Part shown: in pieces, positions 34,001 to 46,398 of the stretch | Layout: each line of letters begins with the position of its first letter | Position numbering within the stretch: position 1 is the first letter of the stretch | Source of the DNA: Ampelocalamus luodianensis | Lineage: Eukaryota; Streptophyta; Magnoliopsida; Poales; Poaceae | Direction: 5' to 3' | Assembly: GCA_036346255.1 (NCBI GenBank) | Contig: CM070619.1 | Coordinates: 38,508,342 to 38,572,341 of the forward strand | Length of the DNA: 64,000 nucleotides | The notes under the pieces: model-generated | The model's input: only the letters and a program-made list of their open reading frames with translations | Database searches by the model: none | What the model was told of the DNA's origin: nothing | Translations under genes and position numbers: made by a program

Positions 34001-35824
34001 AACTGTGCCCTAATTCGATGGCAACGGAGTTTACGCCAAAAACCGGCGAAACGGTGGCTTGTCGCCGGTGACTCGACGCATGTGGCGCCACAAAACATCA
34101 AAATGGACTCGCAATAGCGATGCGAACCTAATGGTGATGACCTCGCCGGCGGTGGAGGTCTGGAACGCCGGCGAGCCGGAAAACATAGAAGGAGGCCATT
34201 TCGACAAAACATGAAAATAGCAAAATGCTCCGCTGCGGTCCAAGGAAGCGAGTGCCACGACTTCTAGGGACTAATAAGAGGCTACCTTAACCGAGAGGAG
34301 CTTCAAAGATGGCCGGGGAAGACTTGAACACGATGAAGTCCACCGGAGCCGAGGAAGTTAAAGTGGCAAATGACAACCTGAGCAAAATGAACACCAATGA
34401 GTGATCAAAATAGCTTCATTAAGGTTCCCATAAGCTCCACAAGTAAGTAATTGCAAAGAGAACCACTTACCGGAGTTGGAGAAGAAAAGGGGTGAAGTCA
34501 GCCGAAAATCTCCAAACTTAAAATTGAGTGATTCCTGTGAATGCAACCCAAAATCAAGTTAGGGGAAATGTAAAGGAAGTTGAGGAGCTAAAAAGGGTAC
34601 AAGAAAGATTGAAGATGAACCACTAGACACTAAGACCGCCATTGGAGCTCTCGGGTCAAAAATGGTGGTTTGAGGATTTGAGATGGTTTTGAGCTCAAAC
34701 ACAGAGAGTGGGCAAGGTGGGGTGTAAAGGAACACCAGGAGAACCTAGAGGGGCAATATATAGGGAAAGGATTAGGGTTACGAGCAAGAACATGAGTCCA
34801 TGGTGGGCTCGGTTCATGCTACGGCCATGGACCAAGAAATGATGGGAGCAAGTGAGCACGGTGACAATGGAGGAGAAAGCCTGATGCGCATTTAATGCCC
34901 CGCAGAGAGACGTTGACGAAAGCAAGCTTGAAAAGACAGTGCAAAGCTGCCCTCTCTCTCTCTGCCATTGCCTGCATGCGCCGCACGGCTAACCCAAGGA
35001 AGAAGAAGAACAGAGAAGACAAGACACAACCGTTGGATTTGAGATGGACGGTCACGATTTAAATGGGTCCGCCAGACATTCCGATTGACCACGGAAATCC
35101 GGACGGTTGGATTGAGATCCAACGGTCCCAATTGAAGAGTGCAACCGCACGGTCCGAATGCTCGCGCGAACGTAGGCTGAGCGATTAAGATCCAACAGCT
35201 GAGATTGCACGCGCGTTTTAAAACGCGGCTCGGTGCAGTTAGGTGGTTCGACCGAGTCAAGTGGCTCGAACTCGAGCCCGACTCGAACCCAAGGAACAGT
35301 GAACGAGGTTTTGGATTTTTAAATAGACAGAGGCTTTTGAGGATTTATTAGAGGTAGCAATTTAACTCCAAAAATTCTAAAATTTTTACAGGAGCTTGCT
35401 GACTTAGATATTGACCTTGCATAAAATTTTTAGGGGTTTTTGTGCATTGCATTTTTCTCCAAAAATTCTACGAGGTACTGGTTCAAGGTTTGACTGAAAG
35501 TCAAACATGTTTGACTGAAAGTCAAACAAGTTTGACTGCCCTCTAAAATATTCAAACAATTTCTAAAAATTGTGAAATTTTTCAGAGGGGTCACATACCA
35601 TCTCAAGAACTTAGGAAAAATATTTCCCGAAGATGATCCAAAGATTTGACAAGATTGTTTTTGAAAGATCAAGATTTGGATCAAAAGGCTTGTGACTTTG
35701 TATTTCCATAACTCTTGTACAATAATTGTTTAGTACACACAGGAAATACATGATGTAAGAAAAAGTTTTAATTTCTACTCATTTTCTTACATTTGAAACA
35801 CAAGCCTAAAATTGGGATGTTACA
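31032..35824 (-). repeat. IN 3' LTR
   Basis: It starts TTTGAGGACCCGG (TGTGAGG in its partner) and ends GGGATGTTACA. It is collinear with 38358-43415 but lacks about 281 bases found at 40424-40705 of the partner; the join is at about 33083. D2 keeps the missing section at 57050-57335, so the loss happened here. Palindromes lie at 31800, 31939 and 32331. Near 35485-35530 the unit TTTGACTGAAAGTCAAA is doubled. Short open frames in it are rejected as genes. Confidence 0.9.
34757..34762 (-). promoter_or_regulatory. IN 3' LTR TATA box
   Basis: The minus strand reads CCCTATATATTGCC, conserved in the partner LTR at 42369-42374. It lies about 1.06 kb from the LTR start, which leaves about 3.7 kb of transcribed R-U5 if it is the promoter. 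Confidence 0.55.
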
Positions 35825-35825
35825 A

Positions 35826-35840
35826 CTATCCCCCCTTACA
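35826..35840 (-). other. IN polypurine tract
   Basis: The minus strand reads TGTAAGGGGGGATAG just before the LTR start TGTAACATCCC. A block reading 'gaatctcgtcccgagatt' follows on the plus strand in both IN and OUT, a self-complementary CTCG/CGAG core next to the PPT. Confidence 0.8.
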
Positions 35841-36105
35841 AGAATCTCGTCCCGAGATTTGGCTCACTCGGAAAAGAAACAGGGGTAGTCTGAACACGGG
35901 CACAGAGCACCACCGGTGCCTTCCAAGCTTACGATACTTGAGATGTACAGCTTAGCCAAGCGACCAGTACGAATCATGGTTTTGACTGGTAGAAAACATG
36001 TCACTTTATCCGACACAGGGAACTTACCAGGTCCAGATATACCAAGGATTGACAGACTGAGAGATCTTTCTAGGTTCTATGGTTGATGGTGCAAGGTCGT
36101 TGTTA

Positions 36106-36330
36106 GCTGGTGGAGCGGTTTGTCTGGTCAATTCCGCCAACAACGGGATCTCAGCCTGCTAGCTAGGTATGCAGAGTCATCCCTCCACAGCTAGCTTCTT
36201 GGAGGAACCAAGGCCATACTCAGTTGGTGGAGCAATTTGTCTGGTTATTCGACCAACAAATGAGACCTCAGATTGATAACTAGCTATACGGAGTCATCCC
36301 TCCGCCACTAGTTTGTTAAAGGAGCTATGG
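36106..36330 (-). repeat. Imperfect tandem duplication in the IN interior
   Basis: Two copies about 117 bases apart begin at 36106 and 36223, each with 'g.tggtggagc..tttgtctggt', 'ccaacaa', 'ctagcta' and 'gagtcatccctcc'. This lies between the PPT and the gag remnant. No protein is recognised. It may be decayed coding or structural sequence. Confidence 0.65.
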
Positions 36331-36614
36331 CCCCCTAGGCCAAAGAAATTTGAGGCAATAACAGGACATGATACCCTTGGATATATAGGGAAGGGAATGT
36401 GCTACCCAAGTCAAATAAACGACGACATCCCAGAAGGCATCTAGGGGTTCGGGATAGATTAGCAAGATCTTTTCGAAACTGGGGTGGTACCGGGCTTCAG
36501 ATAAAAGATCAAAACGAAGACCACCAAGAGCAGCAAAAGATGGGGATACAAGGAAATGAGATACTCCTGAATTGACTAAAATAGTATCAGGGCAAGGGTT
36601 AACAAGAAGCGTAC

Positions 36615-37562
36615 CTAAACGACGTCGGGTACCTCCTGAGCTTTCCCAGCTGAGATGGGGTTGACTTGAGTACGAACGACCCTCAGGTCACAATGTTTCG
36701 CAGGTGCATGTGATCGAATCACGGGCCGCGAAAAGAAACGAGAGGTTGCTGCCAGCCTCTTAGGACAATTATTAGCATAATGGCCCTTGAGTTTGTAGAG
36801 AAACAAGTGACTTGGCTAGATTGCGGAGGCGCTCACGACTCGCAGTGCGAGATTGGGGCACGGCCTGCAGAGGACGAGGGGTGGCCGCACTCTCCTTAGG
36901 ACAATTATGCGCATAGTGCCCCCTGTTGTTGCAGAAAAAGCAAGTGACATCAGTTATCTGTTGACGCTTGTGACGATCCTTAGGCTTTCTCTTTCTGGCC
37001 CCAGCAATAATGGGATTTTTGACCATAATCTGAAAGTTGGGGAAGGTATAAACTGGTAATTTGTCCTGCAGCTCCACAGACAAATCATCCAAGAACTTCT
37101 CTAGTCTGGAAGCATTGGCGATTGCGATACTTGTAGATGACCGAAGAAGCGATATTTGAAGCTCTAATGACACAGCGATCACCAAGTTCATGCTACACTC
37201 TTTGGGATAGTGAGTGCTTCCCTCGCAGAGAAAACAAGTGACTTTGGCGATCGGACAGTTCCCGGGTAGGTGGTCTTCATCACAATTTGGGCAAGCTGTG
37301 GTACACTCGCTGCCGCATGTTGTCCTTCCTCACCACTGGGCGGACCTTAACCCGCCCAGTGACAATCTTCGGCGACGTGGCTCTCCTTACCCAGGTCACA
37401 GCAGGAAGGAGGTAGTTGCCGTTCCTCGGGGCAATGGGAACAAACTCCATCACTATCGCCTGAGTGGAGGCGCCTGTGAGTCTTGTTTGGAAATTTGGAG
37501 ACAGGGAGATCTCCATCTCCTCCAGCTTGCTGACCCAGTCCGCTGCTGGACTGTCTAGACAT
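36615..37562 (-). pseudogene. Gag-like protein remnant with several CCHC zinc knuckles
   Basis: On the minus strand, from an ATG at 37562 and through at least one stop (37347) and frame changes, the text contains a row of knuckle motifs. Two are intact CX2CX4HX4C: CFLCEGSTHYPKEC (37236-37195) and CFFCNNRGHYAHNC (36942-36901). One is a close variant with one residue fewer, CPNCDEDHLPGNC (37293-37255). Two are degenerate: CSHCPEERQLPPSC (37442-37401, Gln for His) and one at 36805-36765 missing a base and a Cys. Such knuckles bind RNA or single-stranded DNA in retroelement nucleocapsid proteins. No capsid domain or protease is recognised. It is the only coding trace in IN. Because of the breaks it is probably not functional. 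Confidence 0.75.
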
Positions 37563-37569
37563 CCTGGTA

Positions 37570-38341
37570 TGAAGAGATGGGTTAGCAGCGCAACCCGAAA
37601 ACTAGAAGCTGAACGATGCGAAAGAAAACCGATGACTAGGGAGTCCTACTGAAAGTTGGGTGGGGATAGGTACTAAGATGGACAAGGGACAAGCCCGAAA
37701 CTGAAAGCAAGGAAAAACAATTAAAATCTCCACCAAACGAACTCCAGAAGCTCAAAAACCAACATAAAACCAACGCAAGAGCTCAATTTACAAAAGCAAT
37801 TCCCTGGTATGACTAACTCGTATGGAAGAACGAGCAATCAGTCTAGGAAGGTAAAATTTCAAAAATCAACCTTGGCTTAATACAACTAAAAAGCAAGGTA
37901 AAACCACCTAAATGAGGGTCAGACACGAAGCTAACTCATATCACTCCTTACCCTTTTATTCCCACAAGTTTTAGTTGAATTATCCTCTCATTACCTACCT
38001 TCTTTAGAACCTTTGAGCTTGCTGTCCAGATTTTGCATCCAAGCTCCTAGTCGAAATTCACCATTCCAGAAGCTTCAAACCTTGTAGAAGGGCAGCCAAC
38101 ACTTCAATTTGCCAAACTCATTGGTTCCCAAAACCCAACTTAAACGATAACAACTATCTTCGAAGGAAGATGAGAGGGAAAACAATTTTCCAAATTTAAC
38201 CAAGAATAAGGTGAGATGAGCAAGCTAAGATAGATAAGGAGTAAAATCTGAGAACTTACTTAAGTTTTCATAAACTATTTGAAAGTAAGTTTTCAAAATA
38301 TCCTAGAGGCAACCAAGCTAGGGGTTTCTACGGTCAGTATG
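37570..38341 (-). other. IN 5' leader
   Basis: Noncoding sequence between the gag remnant and PBS. Its PBS side (from about 37800) is collinear with 45820-46382 of OUT ('gactaactcgtat', 'gaacgagcaatc', 'cttacttaagttttcataaac.att'). This shows that the two elements share a leader although their interiors differ. Confidence 0.75.
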
Positions 38342-38353
38342 GCTTTGATACCA
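38342..38353 (-). other. IN primer binding site
   Basis: The minus strand reads TGGTATCAAAGC, one base different from the initiator tRNA-Met complement seen in OUT. It lies four bases from the LTR start. Confidence 0.8.
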
Positions 38354-38357
38354 ACTT

Positions 38358-41300
38358 TGTGAGGACCCAGAATATTTAACTAGTAACACTTAACCTCCAA
38401 ATGGTTCTAGCATTACTAATTAAACATTCTAAGCCTCGATGGACATATGCTTCCCAGAATTGCAGCATATGCACATCATCACAAAATTACACATCATTTC
38501 CATACAACTTACATTAACAAGTCTAGAAAAGGACATACATAAAGTAAGTTATTACAAAAGAGCCAACCGGCCAAATAGAACAATATACAAAAATGACAGC
38601 GGAAGCAAAAGCGCCATAAGATGGCTAGAACAAAAGTCGACTAGTTAGCCACACAACCCACAAGGCAACCGACCGGGCCGCCAAGCTAGTCGCCCCGCAA
38701 GCTACCACAACAAAGCTCACAAAAGTGAGGCCCAACAAGCTCAGCTTCTTCCTCTGCAACAAATACATTTAAGCAAGATAACTGAGTACACAAAGGTACT
38801 CGCAAGACTGACGTGTGGAATAGCAGACCTATTCATATGCTACATGCAGGCTCATTTAAGTGGAGGTTATATGTCTCATTTTGCACAAAGACAACTTTAT
38901 TTGCAATAATGTAATACATTTAAATGCAAGTTTGCAAATCTGTTTTGATGTTGAAAATAACAGCGAATTAAACAATAAATACAAGTAACCACCTGGAAGT
39001 GACTATCCCAATAGCCACCACAACAAAGCACGAATCCCCGATTCGTACCACCCATCAAGTTTTAATTAAAAGGTTGTAGTCTAACTCTTGAAAGACCTTG
39101 CCAAGCGTGTCCATAACCTAGGACGAGGCTATTCGAATAGTTTTAACCCTGCAGAGGTGTACCAATGTACCCACACTTCAGATCGCCTTTAAGCGACAAA
39201 GCACACTTCCGAAGGTATGCCGGCACGGCTAAGTCCTACGAGACGCTTTCCAATATTGTGCATTGACTACGAGCCGCTCGTATGGATCGGAATCCATACG
39301 CTTACATTGCAAGTCGAAAGACAACCAGCCATCACGGGGGAAGCCTTTCGGACACTACAATGCTCCCAGCACCATCCCTCCTGCGACTCCCTGCGACCCG
39401 AAGCCAATACACGCCAAAGTACTAAGTCAAGAGAGGTCCCATACCCTCTAGTGTGGTTAGCACGCTAAAATGCTTGGTTTAGTGTAACAAGATGTTCGGT
39501 CCTTGCTGACCCGGGCACCGTTCCAGTCACACCCAGAGATCACACCGTCTTACCATTGTGCCCAAGTCCAAATCTTTTTGCTTTTAGTTTTTGGGTTTTT
39601 GCAAATTGAACATAGCATCAAGCCGAAATATAGATACATAGTAAGCATTTGTGTGATCAAGGTTATCGACAAGTCGATAACCGCCCATTCCTACCGGAAG
39701 CTAAGCATGGCTAAGCAATTAATCCACAAAACTACTAAGTGACAAGAGCTCATCCATGAACTCTAAATCACAGCAATAACTTAGGCTCATGGTAGTAAAG
39801 GATAATCATTTGCCTAAGGAAATGCATCTACTAGGTTCAGTAACGACAATAGTTTAACACAAACTAGCAATGCATACATAGAATTTGTAAACAACATAAA
39901 TACTTGAAAATACAGGGATTCACATGATCAAACTGCTTGCCTTGCTGGGATGTGTCTTGCTGCAGAGGGGAGTGCTCAGGTTCAAAGTTTTCTTCGGAAC
40001 CTAACGCGAAAAGGCGATAAAAACCGATAAGAACGAAGAACACTAAAAGGAACTCAACAGCAAAGAACATCCAAATCCCATGAAATTTCTACAGCAGCTA
40101 GAGGTTGATTTTAGACAATTTTAGAAACAAGAAACACTTCATTTGGACTTAGTATGAAAACGTTATGCCCTAAACAATTTCTCTCAGCCTGAAAAATCCT
40201 AATTAAATTAATTACGGTTACTGTTCATAGCAAAAATTTCTAGAATGATCTGGAACTTGAAATTTTTATGGTAGGTAGATATGGTTATCTTAATAACAGC
40301 AAAACTGAGTTTGCACAATTTGGAGTTTAATTCAATTAATTATGATTTTTCTAAGTTGTAAACCAAGCACTTTACATTTTCCAGAAACATAAACATGTTC
40401 AAAACCTATTTCAGATTAAAGTATACTATCAGAGGAATTTAACAAAATTGATTTTGCACATTTTGGAGTTATACAGAAAAAGATATGCATTTTACAAGTT
40501 TAATTCTATTTTTGGGATAACCAAAATTGGCAGAAATCACTTTATTTGAGTGACACAATTTTCTGTGACACAAACATGCTCGAATGCATTTTTATATTAA
40601 ACTACAGAGGCATATAATTTTATTACAGTTGAAAACACCTAAAAAGGAGCTCAAATGATTTAGTTATGAATTTCTAAAGTTTTGATACCATTTACAGTTG
40701 ATAAATAAATACTTACAGAAATGAAAACCAACTCAAATGGGAATAAAAGATGCGGACGCACGAGAGCCCTTGATCTAACATCCTACGGCCCACGCGCGCT
40801 GGGAAATAGCGCACGCGCGCGATCTCTAAAAGAAACCCACCCTTGGATCAAGATCCAACGGCTCACGAGGAAGGATGCAACCGGACAGTGCGGTTGCCTC
40901 GACTAACCACGACCGGAGATCTAAAGATGAACGACTCTGAGCACATATCTAATCGGAGAGTCCGATTGCACACATGATCTCAGCCGCAGATCGTGAGATG
41001 GACGGTCCAGAATGAAGAGGGGAACCGGATGGTCCGAACGCATCCCAGATCTGGGCCGCAGATCGCAAAATGGACGGCGGTCCAAGATCGAAGTGCAATC
41101 TGGAGCGCTGGCATGTGGGGCCGCATGTAAGTGAATGTAAGTCACACACGCGAGCTTTAACACATGTGCACAGTGCACGGGGTCCACATGGCAGCAAGAC
41201 ACAAGGAGGTTTTAGGACTGATAATTAATTACTAATGACCAATGATTAGTGATGATTAGCAATTAATGTGTCCTAAAGATTTTGTGCAGAGGTGATTTGA

Positions 41301-43415
41301 GGACTGAGGGCCCACACGCCAGTGACCCAAAAAGGTAATTTTGGACACATTTATTGCTAACAATGATTAGCAATAAATAAACCCAAAATCAGCCCTAATG
41401 ACTTACGGTTTTTTTGCTAAGCTTATGGGCCCACCGGCGTTGGCATAGGGTTATTCAAACGGCTAATAAATGTCGACATTTAATTAACCTAAGATTAAAC
41501 ATTAATGATGCCTAAACGCACTGATTAACGCCAGCGGGTGATTACAGGGGGTTGGGCCCACATGTCAGTGAGACATCTGGCCAGATTAAGACACCATTAA
41601 TACCACTAATGATTGGGTATTAACTGTGCCCTAATTCGATGACGAAAATGGGAGTTTACGCCCGGCAAAACCCTGAGCGAGAACAGTGGCTTGTCGACGG
41701 CGACTCCGGCCGCGGCGGCGCCGACAAAACATCAAAATGGACTCACAATAACGATGCGAACCTAATGGTGATGACCTCGCCGGCGAGCCGGAAAACATAG
41801 AAGGAGGCCATTTCGGCAAAATATGAAAATAGCAAAATGCTCCGCTGCGGTCCAAGGAAGCGAGTGCCACGACTTCTACGGACTAATAAGAGGCTACCTT
41901 AACCGAGATGAGCTTCAAAGATGGCCGGGGAAGACTTGAACACGATGAAGTCCAGCGGAGCCGAGGAAGATAAAGTGGCAAATGACAACCTGAGCAAAAT
42001 GAGCACCAATGGGTGATCAAAATAGCTTCATTAAGGTTCCCATAAGCTCCACAAGTAAGTAATTGCAAAAAGAACCAATTACCGGAGTTGGAGTAGAAAA
42101 GGGGTGAAGTCAGCCGAAAATCTCCAAACTTAAAATTGAGTGATTCATGTGAATGCAACCCAAAATCAAGTTAGGGGAAATGTAAAGGAAGTTGAGGAGC
42201 TAAAAAGGGTACAAGAAAGATTGAAGATGAACCACTGGACACCAAGACCGCCATTGGAGCTCTCGGGTCAAAAATGGTGGTTTGAGGATTTGAGATGGTT
42301 TTGAGCTCAAACACAGAGAGTGGGCAAGGTGGGGTGTAAAGGAACACCAGGAGAACCTAGAGGGGCAATATATAAGGAAAGGATAAGGGTTACGAGCAAG
42401 AACATGAGTCCATGGTGGGCTCGGTTCATGCTACGGCCATGGACCAAGAAATGATGGGAGAAAGTGAGCACGGTGACAATGGAGGAGAAAGTCTGATGCG
42501 CATTTAATGCCCCGCAGAGAGACGTTGACGAAAGCAAGCTTGAAAAGACAGTGCAAAGCTGCCCTCTCTCTCTCTGCCATTGCCTGCATGCGCCGCAGGG
42601 CTAACCCAAGGAAGAAGAAGAACAGAGAAGACAAGCCACGACCGTTGGATTTGAGATGGACGGTCACGATTTAAATGGGTTCGCCGGACAGTCCGATTGA
42701 CCACGGAAATCTGGACGGTTGGATTGAGATCCAAAGGTCCCAATTGAATAGTGCAACCGCACGGTCCGAATGCTCGCGCGAACGTGGGCCGAGCGATTAA
42801 GATCCAACGGCTGAGATTGCACGCGCGTTTTAAAACGCGGCTCGGTGCAGTTAGGTGGTTCGACCGAGTCAAGTGGCTCGAACTCGAGCCCGACTCGAAC
42901 CCAACCAACAGTGAACCAGGTTTTGGATTTTTAAATAGAGATAGGCTTTTGAGGATTTATTAGAGGTAGCAATTTAACTCCAAAAATTCTGAAATTTTTA
43001 CAGGAGCTTGCTGACTTAGATATTGACCTTGCATAAAATTTTTAGGGGTTTTTGTGCTATGAATTTTTCTCCAAAAATTCTACAATGTACTAGTTCAAGG
43101 TTTGACTGAAAGTCAAACAAGTTTGACTGCCCTCTAAAATATTCAAACAATTTCTAAAAATTGTGAAATTTTTCAAAGGGGTCACATACCATCTCAAGAA
43201 CGTAGAAAAAATATTTCCAGAAGATGATCCAAAGATTTGACAAGATTGTTTTTGAAAGATCAAGATTTGGATCAAAAGGCTTGTGACTTTGTATTTCCAT
43301 AAGTCTTGTATAATAATTGTTTAGTACACACAGGAAATACATGATGTAAGAAAAAGTTTTAATTTCTACTCATTTTCTTACATTTGAAACACAAGCCTAA
43401 AATTGGGATGTTACA
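38358..43415 (-). repeat. IN 5' LTR, full length
   Basis: It starts TGTGAGGACCCAG and ends GGGATGTTACA, 5058 bases, including the section lost from the 3' LTR. Palindromes are at 39129, 39268 and 39661. A TATA box lies at 42369-42374 on the minus strand. The 'tggacggtccag', 'ccgaacgc' and 'ggatcaagatccaacggctc' blocks at 40840-41060 and 42650-42830 are motifs shared with D1, D2 and the right-edge LTR. Confidence 0.9.
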
Positions 43416-43420
43416 GTAGG

Positions 43421-44511
43421 AGCCTAGAGGGTGCTCCAGGAGGGAGGAATCGGAGAGGGAGTCGCCGGAGTAGGCGTGGCGCTAGAAATGGTGGTGGCGG
43501 TCGTGGTCGGGGAAGAAGGAGTGCGCGCAGCTCCTCGGTGGCGATTCCCTCAAATTGACAGAGGGCTTTAGCTCCTCTAGGCGAGGGACGCGCCATGACG
43601 CGGTTGGCCGAGGTCGGACACTACCGAAGCGACCGGAACGCTTGGAGGCGGCGCGGCGCGCTCACGCGCTCCTGGAGCTCGGTAGAGAAGATGACAGAGG
43701 AGGGAAGGAAAGCCGTGGTAGAGTGGGCTCGGCTTTTGAAGGGAAGAGAGGCAAGCGAGGTGGAGGCAGCATGGGCGGCGAGGTGACCGGCGGCTCGACG
43801 TGGCATGCATGCGACGAGGCGGTGGCGAGCGGCGCGCGTGAGCTGGCGCAGCGAAAGCGCCGCTTGGAGGAAGGGTGCTGACGACGGGGGCCCACAGGTA
43901 AGTGAGAGGAAAGGTGGCTCGGGCAGTCAGTGCGGTCGGACCACGTGACGGGGTCCGGTCGGACTCGGGTTGATCGGAGGAAACGAATGTGTTTTTAGTT
44001 TTAGGGTTTTAGTTTGACTGAAATCAACACAAGTTTGACCTAATCGCTTGAAATAGAAATAAAATTCGAAAAATTCTGAAAATTTTTGTGGGCATTCTGA
44101 GGTCCGCAAGGAACTTAGGAAAAATAATTTCAAACACTTTATATATGAAAATTTGTTAGAATTAAATTATTTTCAAATCTGCATTAGTGATTTGATTTGA
44201 ATTTTGGTGAAGTCAAAAACACTTCTAAAAATTTGGTAAAAATAATTAAAATTGAATATAAATAATCTAGTATTTGAATAAATTATTTTCAGGAACTTTC
44301 ATTAATACATTTTTCTGGAATTCAAATAGAAATGGAATTTAAGTTCAAAATTTGGAATTTCAACACAAACTTTAATACAAACATCAAAAATTTAAAATTG
44401 TGCACAAGTTTTTAGAAAATCAAGAGCATGACCAAAAGATACAACAAAAGTTTTTAGGCTTTCATACTTTTATACATGTGAAATACAAACCCTAGTTTTG
44501 GGGTTGTTACA
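43421..44511 (-). repeat. OUT 3' LTR, right part
   Basis: It continues the OUT LTR after IN and ends GGGGTTGTTACA. It matches 49700-50807. It contains a GC-rich zone at 43430-43960 in which several overlapping open frames appear on both strands (for example 43555-43881). These recur in the other LTR with frame differences and are not taken as genes. Confidence 0.85.
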
Positions 44512-46398
44512 AATCTACCCCCCTTAAACAGAATCTCGTCCCGAGATTCCGGTAGTTCGGAAGTCGGAACGAAAGATTGTGGCAACCTAGGTGGGTTTGG
44601 TCACGGGGTCACTTTTCAGATTTCGACGCGAACCGAACTCAAATCTGAATCCAGAGACGTTCTTCAGAAGTTTTAGGTGCTAAAGTGGGAAGCTTTATTG
44701 AAGGATTTCTAATGTCCTTCTATTAAGTGTTTTCTAAGTGGTTGTTTTCAACTCTAAACGAAATGCACCATCTGTTGTCTTGATTTCCTTCAGAGATAGT
44801 GCTGGAAGATCATGACGCAGTATCCTGACGTTGCTGCCACATTTTCCTTTCCATTACTTTGTTTAACCTTTCCTTTCTTGATTCGAAGATAATTTGACCT
44901 CACGCTTCACGTCGTCTTTTGGTAGTATGAAAGACTCGGCTCCACTCAGTCGACCGAAAGGGGCATCGATCGATAGAACGGAAAGACTGGTTAGATGGTA
45001 ATCTAGTATCAATACCAGGATTCGGTGCAGAAAAGAGAAGGCAAGCAAGGTTTAACGTGGTCTCGCTTAACCTCACTCCTCTAGTTCTAATTGCATGGCT
45101 GGGAAAGGAAATGCATAGGATGAATGTATGAGGGGATGCACATGTGCAAATTAGTCCTAAGACCAATTTTAAATTTTGGTTAATGAGAGTGCAAATGCTC
45201 ACATGCATGCTTACATGCTTCTACCGAAATGCAAATGCTCACATGCATGTTTACATGCTTTTTGTTTTATGCAACTTGAGTAACATGACATTCTTTAAGT
45301 TAATTTAGAAACTATATGCATGATCAAAGTATAGGAATCAAGATGCCTAACAAGTATTTTGAGGTATCTTCTACCCCCCTTAAATATTTCGGTACATGAA
45401 AGATAAGTTGAGGAAAGAATGGGCATGAGGTGAGGGAATGACAATGAGTATGCAATTTAATTCTAGCATGCACTAACTACTCCAAAATCACCATAATGAG
45501 ATCAATTGAACCACCGATAGTTTTCCGACATAATTGCGATGCATGCCGCCCGTAGGCGATGCGCAACTATTTGGAACAAGGAGAGCAAGTGATTACAAAA
45601 TCTAACGTCTACAAGCTAACTAATATCATTAGGGTGTATATATATCCTACGAAGAAACCCTAATTTAATCCTAATATCGCAATAAGGCATCGTCTAGGGG
45701 AAATAGACATTATCCTAACCCGATTGCAAACACATAACAAGAAATGAACTCCAAATGTTTGTATGAAAGCATAAGACCAGCGCAAAACCACAAACCAAAA
45801 GATTTACTTCCCGGTACGACTAACTCGTATCGAATGAACGAGCAATCGTTTAGGATGATAGAATTTTAGAACACAACTCAAGTTCTAACGCATCTACAAG
45901 GCATGGCAAAAACCATATAAGGGTGGATTGGGCACTAGCCATCTAGTATCACATCTTACCCCTTTTAATCCCATGAGTTTTAGTTGATTTATCATCTCAT
46001 TTTTAACCCTAACGACGAACTAAGTGCTCGCAGTCCAAAACTTGTGCTTGCTGTTAAGATTTTGTATCCGAGCTCCGAGATGAGTGCTTCAACTCCGAGT
46101 GCTTCAAATTTTCACTAAATAACAACCAACACTTCATATTTTCAAATCTCATTATTCCCCAAACCGAATTTAACCGATAACCAACTAACTTTGAAATGAG
46201 AAGAGAGGGGAACAACTTTTTCGGAAACTCAACAAGAATAAGGCAAGATGAGCAATCTAAGATAGGTAAGGAGAAAAATATGCGAACTTACTTAAGTTTT
46301 CATAAACCATTTGACATTTTAAGAATGAGTTTTTCAAAACATCCTAATGACGACCAAGCTAGGGGTTTCTACGGTCAGTATAGCTCTGATACCAACTT
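44512..46398 (-). other. OUT interior, noncoding
   Basis: It has a PPT at 44514-44528 (minus strand TTTAAGGGGGGTAGA) and a PBS at 46383-46394 (minus strand TGGTATCAGAGC). Between them are 1.9 kb without a supported protein. The half nearest the PBS matches the leader of IN. No zinc knuckle or other gag trace was found, so gag has been lost or was never present. A short repeat 'aaatgctcacatgcatg..tacatgctt' occurs twice at 45190-45260. Confidence 0.8.

Larger units (their letters stand above)
31032..43415 (-). mobile_element. IN: long-LTR element with zinc-knuckle gag, inside the OUT LTR
   Basis: The exact duplication GTAGG flanks it (31027-31031 and 43416-43420), and the OUT LTR text resumes without loss. 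Minus-strand order is 5' LTR 43415-38358, PBS 38353-38342, leader, gag pseudogene, PPT 35840-35826, 3' LTR 35824-31032. LTRs are 5058 and 4793 bases and the interior is 2.5 kb. No protease, reverse transcriptase or integrase sequence is seen. It belongs to the same broad family as OUT, D1 and D2 but to a different subfamily. Confidence 0.9.

Noticed and set aside
43555..43881. 108-codon Arg/Gly-rich open frame
   Set aside because: It is in the GC-rich part of the OUT LTR; the matching place at 49835-50074 has frame-changing differences, so it is not conserved as coding.
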